Both the position numbers and the translations under genes were made by a program. A stretch of 64,000 bases of DNA from Longimicrobium sp. Lineage in GTDB: Bacteria > Gemmatimonadota > Gemmatimonadetes > Longimicrobiales > Longimicrobiaceae. Shown piece after piece: positions 42,185 to 49,969 of the stretch (the first letter of the stretch is position 1; each line of letters opens with the position of its first letter). Under the pieces are notes generated by a model. That model saw nothing but the letters and a program-made list of their open reading frames with translations. It was not told where the DNA came from and searched no databases. The stretch is from NCBI GenBank assembly GCA_036389135.1, contig DASVQP010000120.1:1-64000 (forward strand). The letters are read 5' to 3'.

Positions 42185-42906
42185 GCGCGATGGCGCTGCG
42201 GACCGTCGTGGCGGAGGATGAGCCGCTGGCCCGGCAGCGGTTGCGGCGCTTCGTGGAGCGCGACCCGCGCCTGGTGCTGGTGGGCGAGGCGGAGAGCGGG
42301 ACTGCCGCGGTGGAGCTGATCGACCGGCTGGCGCCCGACGTGGTGTTCCTGGACGTGCAGATGCCGGAGTGCACCGGGCTGGAGGTGCTGGAGCGCGCCG
42401 CGCACCGCCCCGCGCCGGTGTTCACGACCGCGTACCCGGAGTATGCCCTGCGCGCGTTCGAGGTGGAGGCGTACGACTACCTGGTGAAGCCGTTCGGATG
42501 GACGCGCTTCCAGGCGGCGGTGGACCGGGTGGCGCGCCGCCTGGCCGCCCCGCCCGCTCCCGCCGCCGCGGCGGAGCCGTACCTGGAGCGGCTGTTCGTG
42601 CGCCGCAAGGGCGAGATGGTGCCCGTGAGCATGCGCGACGTGCACCGCATCGAGGGCGCGGGCGACTACGTGACGCTGTGCACCGGCGCCGGCCAGGTGC
42701 TGGCCGACATCAGCCTGAACGAGCTGGAGCGGCGGCTGGACCCGGCGAGCTTCCGCCGCGTGCACCGGGCGCACATCGTGAACCTGGACCACGTTTCCGC
42801 CATCCGCCCGTACGACGAGCGGCGCCTGTCCATCCGCTTCGCCGACGGCTCGGAGGTGGTGGCCAGCCGCTCCGGCTCACAATCTCTACGCGAGATGGTG
42901 CGCTGA
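42181..42906 (+). CDS. LytTR-family response regulator
   Basis: 241 residues from a GTG at 42181, overlapping the kinase stop by four bases; an ATG at 42190 is an alternative. The receiver domain has EDEPLARQRLRRF, the phosphorylated Asp in VVFLDVQMPE, TAYPEYALRAF and KPF. The LytTR DNA-binding domain occupies residues about 145-240 (VRRKGEMVPVSMRDVHRIEG, then RRVHRAHIVNLDHV). Typical targets are extracellular-product genes with paired imperfect repeats. The final 150 bases are duplicated at 44661-44812. Confidence 0.92.
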   Translation: MSAMALRTVVAEDEPLARQRLRRFVERDPRLVLVGEAESGTAAVELIDRLAPDVVFLDVQMPECTGLEVLERAAHRPAPVFTTAYPEYALRAFEVEAYDYLVKPFGWTRFQAAVDRVARRLAAPPAPAAAAEPYLERLFVRRKGEMVPVSMRDVHRIEGAGDYVTLCTGAGQVLADISLNELERRLDPASFRRVHRAHIVNLDHVSAIRPYDERRLSIRFADGSEVVASRSGSQSLREMVR

Positions 42907-43020
42907 TCGGCCGCTCCGCTGTGCCGGGATAGCTCAGGCATTTCCAGCGGTAAGGAGTGGGTATGCGAAACCCGACCGCACGGCGGATTCCGGCATGCCA
43001 GCCCGGTTGATCCGCGCGGC

Positions 43021-44628
43021 TTACGGCGCCGCCGGGAAGTCGGCTGCCCGATACGCCACGCGGCCCCCGACGATGGTCAGCACGCTCACGGTCTGGGGGA
43101 GCGCCTCGGCGGGAACCGCAAAGATGTCCTGGGACAGGACGGCCAGGTCCGCAAGCATTCCCGGCACGAGCCTGCCCTTGTCGCGTTCGGCGAATTCCGC
43201 GTACGCCGAGCCCAGCGTGTACATGGTCAGCGCCTGCTCCCGCGAGAGCGCCTCCCGGGCGTCGGACGGAGACGTGGCCACCATCAGGTTGTGGAAGGGG
43301 CTCGCTATCCCATCCGATCCGTAGGCCAGCGGAATGCCGGCCGCGCGCCACGTTGCGAGCGGCGCGCCCGCCCGTGGCTGGGCGATGATGATTCCCAGCC
43401 GCCGGGCGCGGTCCACCTGCGTGCCCGAGATGCCGCGCCCGTGCTCGATGCGCACCCGGCGCGTCCGCCACGCCGAAGCCGGCGCGAGCGCCTCCATTTC
43501 CGCCAGCACCAGCTTCGTCGCGCTGTCGCCCACCACGTGCAGGTGAAGTTGCGGCGCGCCGGGACGCAGTGCCTCGGCAAGGATGGAGCGCAAAGTGTCC
43601 GGCGGAAAGTTCAGGCGGCCGTACCATCCGGGGCGGCCCGGATACGGAGTGCGGCTCAGCGCCAGCTCCTCGATCGGCGTGCCGTCGATCACCCACTTGC
43701 GCCCGGAAACCGTTACCCTCGGCGCCGGGTGCGGATCGGCCGCGTCCCACTCCCGCTCCAGGCGATCGGCGGCCGAGGGAACAGGCCAGCGGATGAGCCG
43801 CACGCGGATGGGGAGTGCCGCCGCGCGGAACACCCGCAGCGTCTGGGCGGGCTCGGCGTTGCTCGCCATGTTCTGCACGCTGGTCACGCCCATCCGCAGC
43901 GACTCGTCCGCGAAGCGGCGCAAGCTGGACACGAGCGCGGTGTCGGGGAGGAACGAGTACAGCCGGCGGAGCGCGCCATACTCGGCGTACTCGTCCATGC
44001 GTCCCGTAAGCCGCCCCGCGGCGTCGCGCTCGTACCACCCGCCCGGCGGATCGGGCGCGCCGTCCGCGATCCCCAGCATGCGCAGCGCGGTGCCGCTGGC
44101 CACGGCGCCGTGCCCCCACCACGTCCACAGCAGCACCGGGTGATGCGGCGCCGCGGAATCCAGCGCGGTCCGGCGTGCGGCCGGGTCGTTCAGCAACCGC
44201 AGGCCTATGGTGGTCTGGATCCACGTTCCCGGCGGCGTGCGGGCGGCGAGCGCGCGGATCGAGTCGAGCACCGGCCCAAGCTCGGGATTCGGCGTGGGCG
44301 AGGGGCCGGTGCGGAACGCGCCGGCCAGCGCGACGTCCGGCACGTGCTCGTGCGCGTCGTTGATGCCGGGGATGACCACGCGTCCGCCCAGCGCGATGCG
44401 GCGCGTGGCCGGGCCGGCGAGCCGCTCCACCTGCTCGCTGGTGCCCACCGCCACGATGCGCTCGCCGCGGATGGCGAGCGCCTGGGCCCACGGGCGCGTG
44501 GAATCCGCGGTGAAGACCTTTCCTCCGGTCAGAATGAGGTCCGGCGGGGCCGTGCCGGACTGCGCCGCCGCGGACGTCGAAAGCGCGGCGGAGAAGGCCA
44601 GGCACGCTGTGATCCGAGAAAGGGTCAA
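43021..44628 (-). CDS. Secreted amidohydrolase (metal-dependent, Amidohydro_3 type)
   Basis: 535 residues with a signal peptide (MTLSRITACLAFSAALSTSA). Motifs: DLILTGGKVFTADSTRPWAQ, GRVVIPGINDAHEHV with the DxHxH-type metal site, HLHVVGDSATKLVLAE, RIEHGRGI, LAYGSDG and the closing GRLVPGMLADLAVL. Activity on an extracellular or periplasmic amide, carbamate or lactam is plausible. It reads against its neighbours and lies between a LytTR gene and a copy of that gene's end, so it appears to be an insertion. Confidence 0.85.
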   Translation of the reverse strand: MTLSRITACLAFSAALSTSAAAQSGTAPPDLILTGGKVFTADSTRPWAQALAIRGERIVAVGTSEQVERLAGPATRRIALGGRVVIPGINDAHEHVPDVALAGAFRTGPSPTPNPELGPVLDSIRALAARTPPGTWIQTTIGLRLLNDPAARRTALDSAAPHHPVLLWTWWGHGAVASGTALRMLGIADGAPDPPGGWYERDAAGRLTGRMDEYAEYGALRRLYSFLPDTALVSSLRRFADESLRMGVTSVQNMASNAEPAQTLRVFRAAALPIRVRLIRWPVPSAADRLEREWDAADPHPAPRVTVSGRKWVIDGTPIEELALSRTPYPGRPGWYGRLNFPPDTLRSILAEALRPGAPQLHLHVVGDSATKLVLAEMEALAPASAWRTRRVRIEHGRGISGTQVDRARRLGIIIAQPRAGAPLATWRAAGIPLAYGSDGIASPFHNLMVATSPSDAREALSREQALTMYTLGSAYAEFAERDKGRLVPGMLADLAVLSQDIFAVPAEALPQTVSVLTIVGGRVAYRAADFPAAP

Positions 44629-44660
44629 GGGAGTCTCCGATAAGGCGGACGGGTCTCGCG

Positions 44661-44812
44661 GGTGCGCAGGGGCACATCGTGAACCTGGACCACTCTTCCG
44701 CCATCCGCCAGTACGACCAGCAGCGCCTGTCCGTCCGCTTCGCCGACGGATGCGAGGTGGTAGCCAGCCGCGCGGGCTCGCAGTCGCTGCGCGATATGGT
44801 GTGCCGATCGTC
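44661..44812 (+). pseudogene. Duplicated 3' end of the LytTR gene (remnant)
   Basis: Aligns without gaps at a constant offset of 1901 bases to 42760-42911, the end of the LytTR response regulator and the bases after its stop. By eye there are about 17 differences in 130 bases. It still reads NLDHSSAIRQYDQQRLSVRFADG, but the TGA is CGA, so the frame runs on. It has no promoter or N-terminal part. With the original copy it forms a direct repeat bracketing the amidohydrolase gene. Confidence 0.8.
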
Positions 44813-45121
44813 GCGGTCGGTCATCATCATCGGCCCAGAGGATGCCGACCCTGTTGGGATCGATCACCACCCGCCGCAGGCGTCTCACTTCGTAGCCACA
44901 GGACCCGCCTTCGTCCGTTCGTCGCGCACCAGGGCAGCGTCGTGCACGGCGAGAATGCAACTGGGCACGATCCGCAGTGCTGCCTATCAACTACCGCTCT
45001 ACACTCAGACCGCCGCCCCGACTCTGGGAACGGCGTCGCTGCCTCGCGGGGGAAACCGGAGCCGCCCGTCCGACAGATGTTCGGCACAAGCCGGAGCGCG
45101 AAACCAACCCCGGAGACCCCG
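44813..45121. other. Intergenic region before the CHAT gene, no gene seen
   Basis: About 300 bases with lower GC than the genes on either side. On the minus strand there is a short open stretch with LRRVVIDPNRVGILWADDD that I cannot assign, possibly a remnant. The promoter of the CHAT operon should lie here, but no -35/-10 pair stands out. Confidence 0.4.
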
Positions 45122-45934
45122 ATGCCTGACAAGATCAAAGTGCTGTTCCTGGCCGCCGACCCGTTCCGGGACCGCGCAAAGCTGGAGCTGGAAGCGGAGA
45201 TGCGCGCGATCCGGCGCGCTCTGATGCGGGGGAAGGCACACGACACACTGGAGCTGGAGTCGCACTTCTCCACGCGCCCGCGCGACCTGCAGCTCGCCCT
45301 GCTGGACTACCAACCCGACATCGTCCACTTCTCCGGGCACGGCGGCAAGGGCGGCGTCCTCTACCTGAGCGACGCGGCGGGGAATCCCACGGCGGTGCAC
45401 AGGGCGGCACTGGGCAAGCTGTTCGACCTGCTGGACAGCGGGGTGCGCGTCGTGGTCCTGAACGCCTGCCACACGCACCCCATCGTCGAGGAGCTGCGCG
45501 ACATGGTGGACTACGTGATCGGCACCAACCACGCCGTCACCGACGAGGCCGCCATCACCTTCTCGCAGGCCTTCTACACCGCCCTGGCGTCCGGCGCGGG
45601 CGTGCAGCAGGCGTTCGACCTCGCGGTGAACCAGCTGGAGCTGGACGGCAGCGACGAGGCGGCGGTGCCGGTGCTGCGCAAGCAGTTCGGCGCGGACCGG
45701 CGGCCGCTGCGGGTGCCGTCCGCGAGCACGTCGGGGGCGGAAGGCGCGGGCGCGGGCGAGGTCCGCCAGCGTGCCCACACCGAGCACGTGTCGGACTCGC
45801 GGATGGAGATGATCGGGCACGACCACAACGGCAAGGGCGGCGTCCGCGGCGGACCGGTGCACCAGGACCTCACCGCGAAGGGCGTCGACCGCAGCACGAT
45901 CTCGATCGTCGGCACGCGCACGCACGGTGGCTGA
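45122..45934 (+). CDS. CHAT-domain caspase-like protease
   Basis: 270 residues. A small alpha/beta start (KIKVLFLAADP) leads into a caspase-HetF-associated-with-TPR core. The catalytic dyad is His73 in HFSGHGGKGGVLYL and Cys116 in VVVLNACHTHP, with the segment YVIGTNHAVTDEAAITFSQAFY after it. CHAT proteases act as effectors or processors in bacterial immunity and programmed death. The protein ends in a Gly/Ser/His-rich tail with SDSRMEMIGHDHNGKGG and VDRSTISIVGTRT, possibly an interaction element. There is no membrane segment or TPR. It is first of six same-strand genes, 37 bases before the channel gene. Confidence 0.88.
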   Translation: MPDKIKVLFLAADPFRDRAKLELEAEMRAIRRALMRGKAHDTLELESHFSTRPRDLQLALLDYQPDIVHFSGHGGKGGVLYLSDAAGNPTAVHRAALGKLFDLLDSGVRVVVLNACHTHPIVEELRDMVDYVIGTNHAVTDEAAITFSQAFYTALASGAGVQQAFDLAVNQLELDGSDEAAVPVLRKQFGADRRPLRVPSASTSGAEGAGAGEVRQRAHTEHVSDSRMEMIGHDHNGKGGVRGGPVHQDLTAKGVDRSTISIVGTRTHGG

Positions 45935-45971
45935 GGCGGCGGATTACCGACAATCCAGCGGATGACTTTCC

Positions 45972-47156
45972 ATGACTGAACACGGATTTCTCTACCTGGT
46001 CTGGCAGGGTAACAGCGGCCTGGGCCGGCTGTTCACGCTGCTGCTGCTGGGGCTGGGCGCGGTGGCGGGGTGGATCGCCATGCGGCACCGGCAGCGGTAT
46101 GCGCACCGCGAGATGGGCGCGCTCAAGGCGGTGCGCACGGAGCTTCGCGAAGCACTGCAGCGCGACCAGGCGCAGGCGGAAGCGGAAGCGCAGGAGGGGA
46201 AGGAGCCCCGTACGCCCGCGCCGGTGGACGTGCACTCGCTGTGCGAGCGCGTGGACAGGAGGTCCATCATCGGCGACCGGCTGGCGGAGCTTGCCCGCAT
46301 GAAGCAGGCGCGGGTGCGGGTGCAGGTGGAGGCGCTGCAGCAGATGACGGTCATGCGCGAAAACGCCAGGTCCGGTCTGGCGTTCCCTGGCTACGCCGTG
46401 GACCTGTGCACCATGGGCGGCATGCTGGGCACCTTCATCGGCCTGTGCATGATGCTGCTGCAGATGCAGGGCGTCATGCCGGGGGACGGCGCGCCCGCCG
46501 CGGACGGGTTCGCCCAGGCCAGCGCCAGCCTGGGCAGCATCATCGCCAGCAAGAAGACGGCGTTCGTGACCACGCTGGTCGGCCTGTTCTGCGCCATCGT
46601 GGTTTCCGCGCTCAACTTTCTGCTGGTGCGGGCCCAGTCCGCCTTCTACGACGAGCTGGAGCGGTTCACCGTGGCCGAGCTGCTCCCCGCCACCGTCCCC
46701 GCGGTGGAGGACGAGACGGCGCTGGAAAAGCTCTCGCTGCAGCTTGCCGAGTCGTTCGCCACCCTCACCGACCTTTCCCGTCTGCAGGAAAGGAACGCGG
46801 AGCGGCAGACGGGAATGCACGAGGCCCTCGGCACCACGGTGGAGAGCATCCGCAGGCTGGCGCTGCAGGCCGCCGCGCGCGGGCCGGAGGCCGAGGAGTC
46901 CGGCGCGGCCCTGGCGCCGCTCGTCCAGGAGATATCCGCCGCCAGTGCGGCGATGGTGCGCACGGCCGACAGCGTGGAGCGGAGCCTTCGCCGCGCCGAG
47001 ACCGACCGTGCCGTGCGTGTGCCCGAGCGCCCGGCCGGGTGGCAGGCGCTGGGCACGCAGCTGCTGGGGTTCATGGCCGATCTGGTGGGCGAGATGCGCC
47101 GCAACCCGCTGCTGGTGGTGGGCGTGGCGGTGGTCCTGGTCATCGTCATCTGGTAG
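45972..47156 (+). CDS. MotA/TolQ/ExbB-like proton-channel protein (ZorA-like)
   Basis: 394 residues. Membrane segments lie at about 18-37, 141-164 (TMGGMLGTFIGLCMMLL), 195-219 (TAFVTTLVGLFCAIVVSAL) and 376-394 at the extreme C-terminus. Segments two and three match the stator channel of flagellar and energy-coupling motors and of Zorya protein ZorA. A cytoplasmic coiled coil (about 40-130) follows the first segment and a second helical region lies between segments three and four. In these complexes ion flow drives movement of the long cytoplasmic part. The partner protein is encoded 11 bases downstream. The last-residue transmembrane anchor is unusual for the family. Confidence 0.82.
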   Translation: MTEHGFLYLVWQGNSGLGRLFTLLLLGLGAVAGWIAMRHRQRYAHREMGALKAVRTELREALQRDQAQAEAEAQEGKEPRTPAPVDVHSLCERVDRRSIIGDRLAELARMKQARVRVQVEALQQMTVMRENARSGLAFPGYAVDLCTMGGMLGTFIGLCMMLLQMQGVMPGDGAPAADGFAQASASLGSIIASKKTAFVTTLVGLFCAIVVSALNFLLVRAQSAFYDELERFTVAELLPATVPAVEDETALEKLSLQLAESFATLTDLSRLQERNAERQTGMHEALGTTVESIRRLALQAAARGPEAEESGAALAPLVQEISAASAAMVRTADSVERSLRRAETDRAVRVPERPAGWQALGTQLLGFMADLVGEMRRNPLLVVGVAVVLVIVIW

Positions 47157-47167
47157 AGGAGGAGCCG

Positions 47168-47815
47168 ATGAGCGTTCCCCGCGTCGAGTCCGCGCTCCAC
47201 ACCCGGATCAACTACTGGCCGGCGATGATCGACATGCTCACGTCGCTGCTGATGTTCTTTCTCCTCATCTACTTCGTGGAGCACAACTTCAGCGCCGGCA
47301 GCGCCGAGCTGTCCGTCGCGCGGCAAAAGCAGGCGCAGTTCGCGGAAATCCTGAAGCGCGAGTTCAGCCGCGAGATCGCCGCGGGCCAGGTGGCGTACTC
47401 GGCGGACCTCAAGCTGCTGCAGATCCGCTTTGGCGAAGGCGTGCTCTTTCTTCCCGGCGAGCACGAGCTGCTGCCGCAGGGGAGACGGCTGCTGGGCCGC
47501 CTTACGCGTGTGTTCCACTCGCTGGACTCGAACGGGGCTCAGTTGTACGAGCAGATCCAGATCGAAGGGCACACCGACGACGTCCCCGCTCGCCGGAACT
47601 ACTACCCGCACGACAACTGGGAGCTTTCCACCGCCCGCGCCACCTCGGTGCTGCGGTACCTGACCCGCGGTGCGCGCGATCCGCTCGACAAACGCCTGAT
47701 GTCCGTCAACGGCTACGCCGAGAACCGGCCGGTGAGCCGCACCCGCAGCCTGAACCGCCGCATCGAGATCCGCATCTACTTTTCGGGCCGGCTCGCGGCG
47801 GGAGCGGTGCCGTGA
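47168..47815 (+). CDS. MotB/OmpA-like stator protein with peptidoglycan-binding domain (ZorB-like)
   Basis: 215 residues. One membrane helix (about 17-37, WPAMIDMLTSLLMFFLLIYF) contains Asp22, the position of the proton-carrying aspartate of MotB and ZorB. A helical linker is followed by an OmpA C-like domain (about 130-208) with QIEGHTDDVP, ELSTARATSVLRYL and NRRIEIRIYF, which holds peptidoglycan. A strong GAGGAGG ribosome site precedes ATG 47168. It forms the wall-anchored half of the stator with the upstream channel. The next gene begins within its stop codon (GTGA). Confidence 0.88.
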   Translation: MSVPRVESALHTRINYWPAMIDMLTSLLMFFLLIYFVEHNFSAGSAELSVARQKQAQFAEILKREFSREIAAGQVAYSADLKLLQIRFGEGVLFLPGEHELLPQGRRLLGRLTRVFHSLDSNGAQLYEQIQIEGHTDDVPARRNYYPHDNWELSTARATSVLRYLTRGARDPLDKRLMSVNGYAENRPVSRTRSLNRRIEIRIYFSGRLAAGAVP

Positions 47816-48801
47816 GCGCGCCGGCCCCGGCGGGTGAGCTGCGCCGGGTGGTGTGGAGGCACGAGCACGGCCGCCTTCCCTCGGGCCGCACCGCGCTCGA
47901 GGGGCTGAGCGAAGAGTATCTGCGGGCGCTGGACGAGCTGCACGCGCTGGAGGGCGACAGGGCCACGATCCGGGCACACGCCCCCACCCTGCTGGCCGAT
48001 CACGACGATGCCCTGCGCCGCGCGCGGCGGGCGCTGGAGGAGGAGGCGCTGGGGACGGCGCTGAACCACCTGCTGTACGCGCGCGAGCGGATGGAGGAGA
48101 CGCGCGAGCTGCTGGCCGCGCACGCGGCGCTGGCGCGGGCGGCGAAGGCGGTGGCGCGCGTGCGGGCGGCCGCGCGCGTGGAGCGCCTTCGGGAGCTCCC
48201 TTGCGTGCACGCGCCCGGCCGGCTGCTGGAGGCCGCCCGCGAGCGAATGGCGGGGGGATGCAGGGCGCGGGCCGCGTACCTGGCGGAGGCCTGCGTTCAC
48301 CAGGTGCGCGCGCTCCGCCCCGGCGCCCCCGCAGACCCCTCGCGCGCCGCCGCGCTGGAAGATTCTCTACGCGAGACGCGGGAGATGTGCGACGCCACGC
48401 GCCTGCTGCTGCCGGATACCGCCGCGGACCCGTGGAGCGGCGCCACGCTCGATGCCGCCGCGGCGGTGGCGGAGGAAGGATGGTTCGTCCTCGCTGAGCG
48501 GATTGCCGAAGAGATGCGCGCGCTGCTGGCGCCACGCGCCCGCTTTCGCCGCGCGCTGGAGCAGGCGCCGGAAGGCGCGGATGCGGCCATCGCCGGGCTG
48601 CGGCACCGGCTGGCGGACGCGCCGGACGGTGATCCGTGGACCGCCGCCACCCGCCTGCTCTGGCGCGCCCGCGTGGACGACACCCTGCGCCGCATGCGCC
48701 AGGCGCAGGAACAACGGGAGCCGCCGCGTGGCCGCGCTGAGGAAGCCGGCGACGACGTCACCATCAACCCAGGGATGTACGATGAGCAACCTGACCTTTG
48801 A
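47812..48801 (+). CDS. Hypothetical all-helical protein of the CHAT-stator cluster
   Basis: 329 residues beginning at a GTG inside the previous stop. It is rich in Ala, Arg, Glu and Leu, with continuous amphipathic helices (LEEEALGTALNHLLYARERMEETRELLAAHAALA and so on), so a helical bundle or coiled-coil scaffold is expected. The last 20 residues (GDDVTINPGMYDEQPDL) have a different, acidic composition. Its gene overlaps the next by 20 bases. No family recognised; position suggests it links the stator to the other proteins. Confidence 0.75.
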   Translation: MSAPAPAGELRRVVWRHEHGRLPSGRTALEGLSEEYLRALDELHALEGDRATIRAHAPTLLADHDDALRRARRALEEEALGTALNHLLYARERMEETRELLAAHAALARAAKAVARVRAAARVERLRELPCVHAPGRLLEAARERMAGGCRARAAYLAEACVHQVRALRPGAPADPSRAAALEDSLRETREMCDATRLLLPDTAADPWSGATLDAAAAVAEEGWFVLAERIAEEMRALLAPRARFRRALEQAPEGADAAIAGLRHRLADAPDGDPWTAATRLLWRARVDDTLRRMRQAQEQREPPRGRAEEAGDDVTINPGMYDEQPDL

Positions 48802-49882
48802 CCACCGGCTGCTGAAGGAGCACACCGCCGAGCCGCTGGAGGGTCACGCGGTGGTGGTGTTCGAGCGCGTCGGCGATGCCGGCGACGAGTTCCATTCCAT
48901 CCTCATGCCCGGCGCGGCGCCGGTAAAGCCCGGGCTGACGCTGCCGTTCTTCAAGCGGACGGAGTACTTCGCCTACGCGGCCGACACCTCGCTCGAGCGG
49001 CACCTGGACTTCAACGAGAGCATGCGCCTGGCGGACCACGTCAGCGACTTCCGCGTAGTCTTCAACCTGGCGTACGCCGTAGCGGACGCGCGCGCGCTGG
49101 CCCGGGCGCGCAACGCGGACCCGCTGCGAAGGGTGCGAGACCAGGTGCGCGTGGTGGTGAAGCGCGAGGTGGAGCAGCTTCCCTGGCAGGCCGTGTGGGA
49201 GGCGTTTCCACAGCACGCGCGGATGGTGGTGGATGGCTGCATGGAGGAGCTTCGCGAGTTCGCGTCCACCTACGGCATCAACATCCGCTCACTGCGGCTC
49301 AGCGTGCGCCTTCCCGAGGGAATGGAGGCCGATCTCACCACGATCAACAGCGCGCCGCTGAAGCGGGCGGTGCGCCAGACCCAGGGGGTCGCTGAGATCG
49401 AAAAGGCGATGTACGGATCGGCGGTGGAATCGGTGCAGAAAGGCGACCTGAACAGCGCCCGCGAGATGATCGGCCACATCCCCGGCTTTCACCCTGGGGC
49501 GATCACGGCGGCCGGGGGATGGAACGGGGGGGCGGGTGCCCACGGCGTGCAGCAGTCCGCACTCGCGGCCGGTGTCTTCAACGGCGACCGGGCGCTGCCG
49601 GCCGCCGCCGGCGCCGGGGGGCTGGCCGCCGTGCTGGGGGACGTGGTAGCCGCCACGGACGTGGTGCGCGGACGCGGGCAGCTGCGCGGGGTGCGCGCCG
49701 CGCTGCTGCACCTGGTGGCCGAGATGCTGGTGGACGACCTGGGCGACGGCACCGGCACCACCGCGGCGGCCAGGCGTGCGCGGGACGCGGTAGAGCGGCT
49801 GGATCCCTCGCCCGGCTCTGCCGAGATCGAGGCGCTTCTGGAGCTCGCCGACGCGGACCGTCTGCGCCGCAGGCTGGAGTAA
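48782..49882 (+). CDS. SPFH/band-7-like protein of the CHAT-stator cluster
   Basis: 366 residues from ATG 48782. Residues about 75-185 carry a prohibitin-like pattern: HVSDFRVVFNLAYAVADARAL, then RRVRDQVRVVVKREVEQLPW and the closing EELREFASTYGINIRSLRL. SPFH domains oligomerise into rings or cages on membranes. No membrane segment is visible, so membrane contact would be through partners. A Gly-rich middle (SALAAGVFNGDRALPAAAGAG) and a helical C-terminal third follow. The function in this cluster is inferred: organising the stator or the CHAT/ATPase proteins. Confidence 0.65.
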   Translation: MSNLTFDHRLLKEHTAEPLEGHAVVVFERVGDAGDEFHSILMPGAAPVKPGLTLPFFKRTEYFAYAADTSLERHLDFNESMRLADHVSDFRVVFNLAYAVADARALARARNADPLRRVRDQVRVVVKREVEQLPWQAVWEAFPQHARMVVDGCMEELREFASTYGINIRSLRLSVRLPEGMEADLTTINSAPLKRAVRQTQGVAEIEKAMYGSAVESVQKGDLNSAREMIGHIPGFHPGAITAAGGWNGGAGAHGVQQSALAAGVFNGDRALPAAAGAGGLAAVLGDVVAATDVVRGRGQLRGVRAALLHLVAEMLVDDLGDGTGTTAAARRARDAVERLDPSPGSAEIEALLELADADRLRRRLE

Positions 49883-49969
49883 CGGGCGCGCGGACCCGCC
49901 GCCCGGCCCGACGTTCCGACGAACCTGGCATCGCGACGCCGATCCCGTTCCACCCACTGGAGACGTTCC

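Noticed and set aside
45972-47815. Calling the stator pair and its neighbours a Zorya system
   Set aside because: The channel and anchor look like ZorA and ZorB, but there is no ZorC, ZorD helicase or ZorE nuclease; the neighbours are CHAT, SPFH-like and STAND-like proteins instead.
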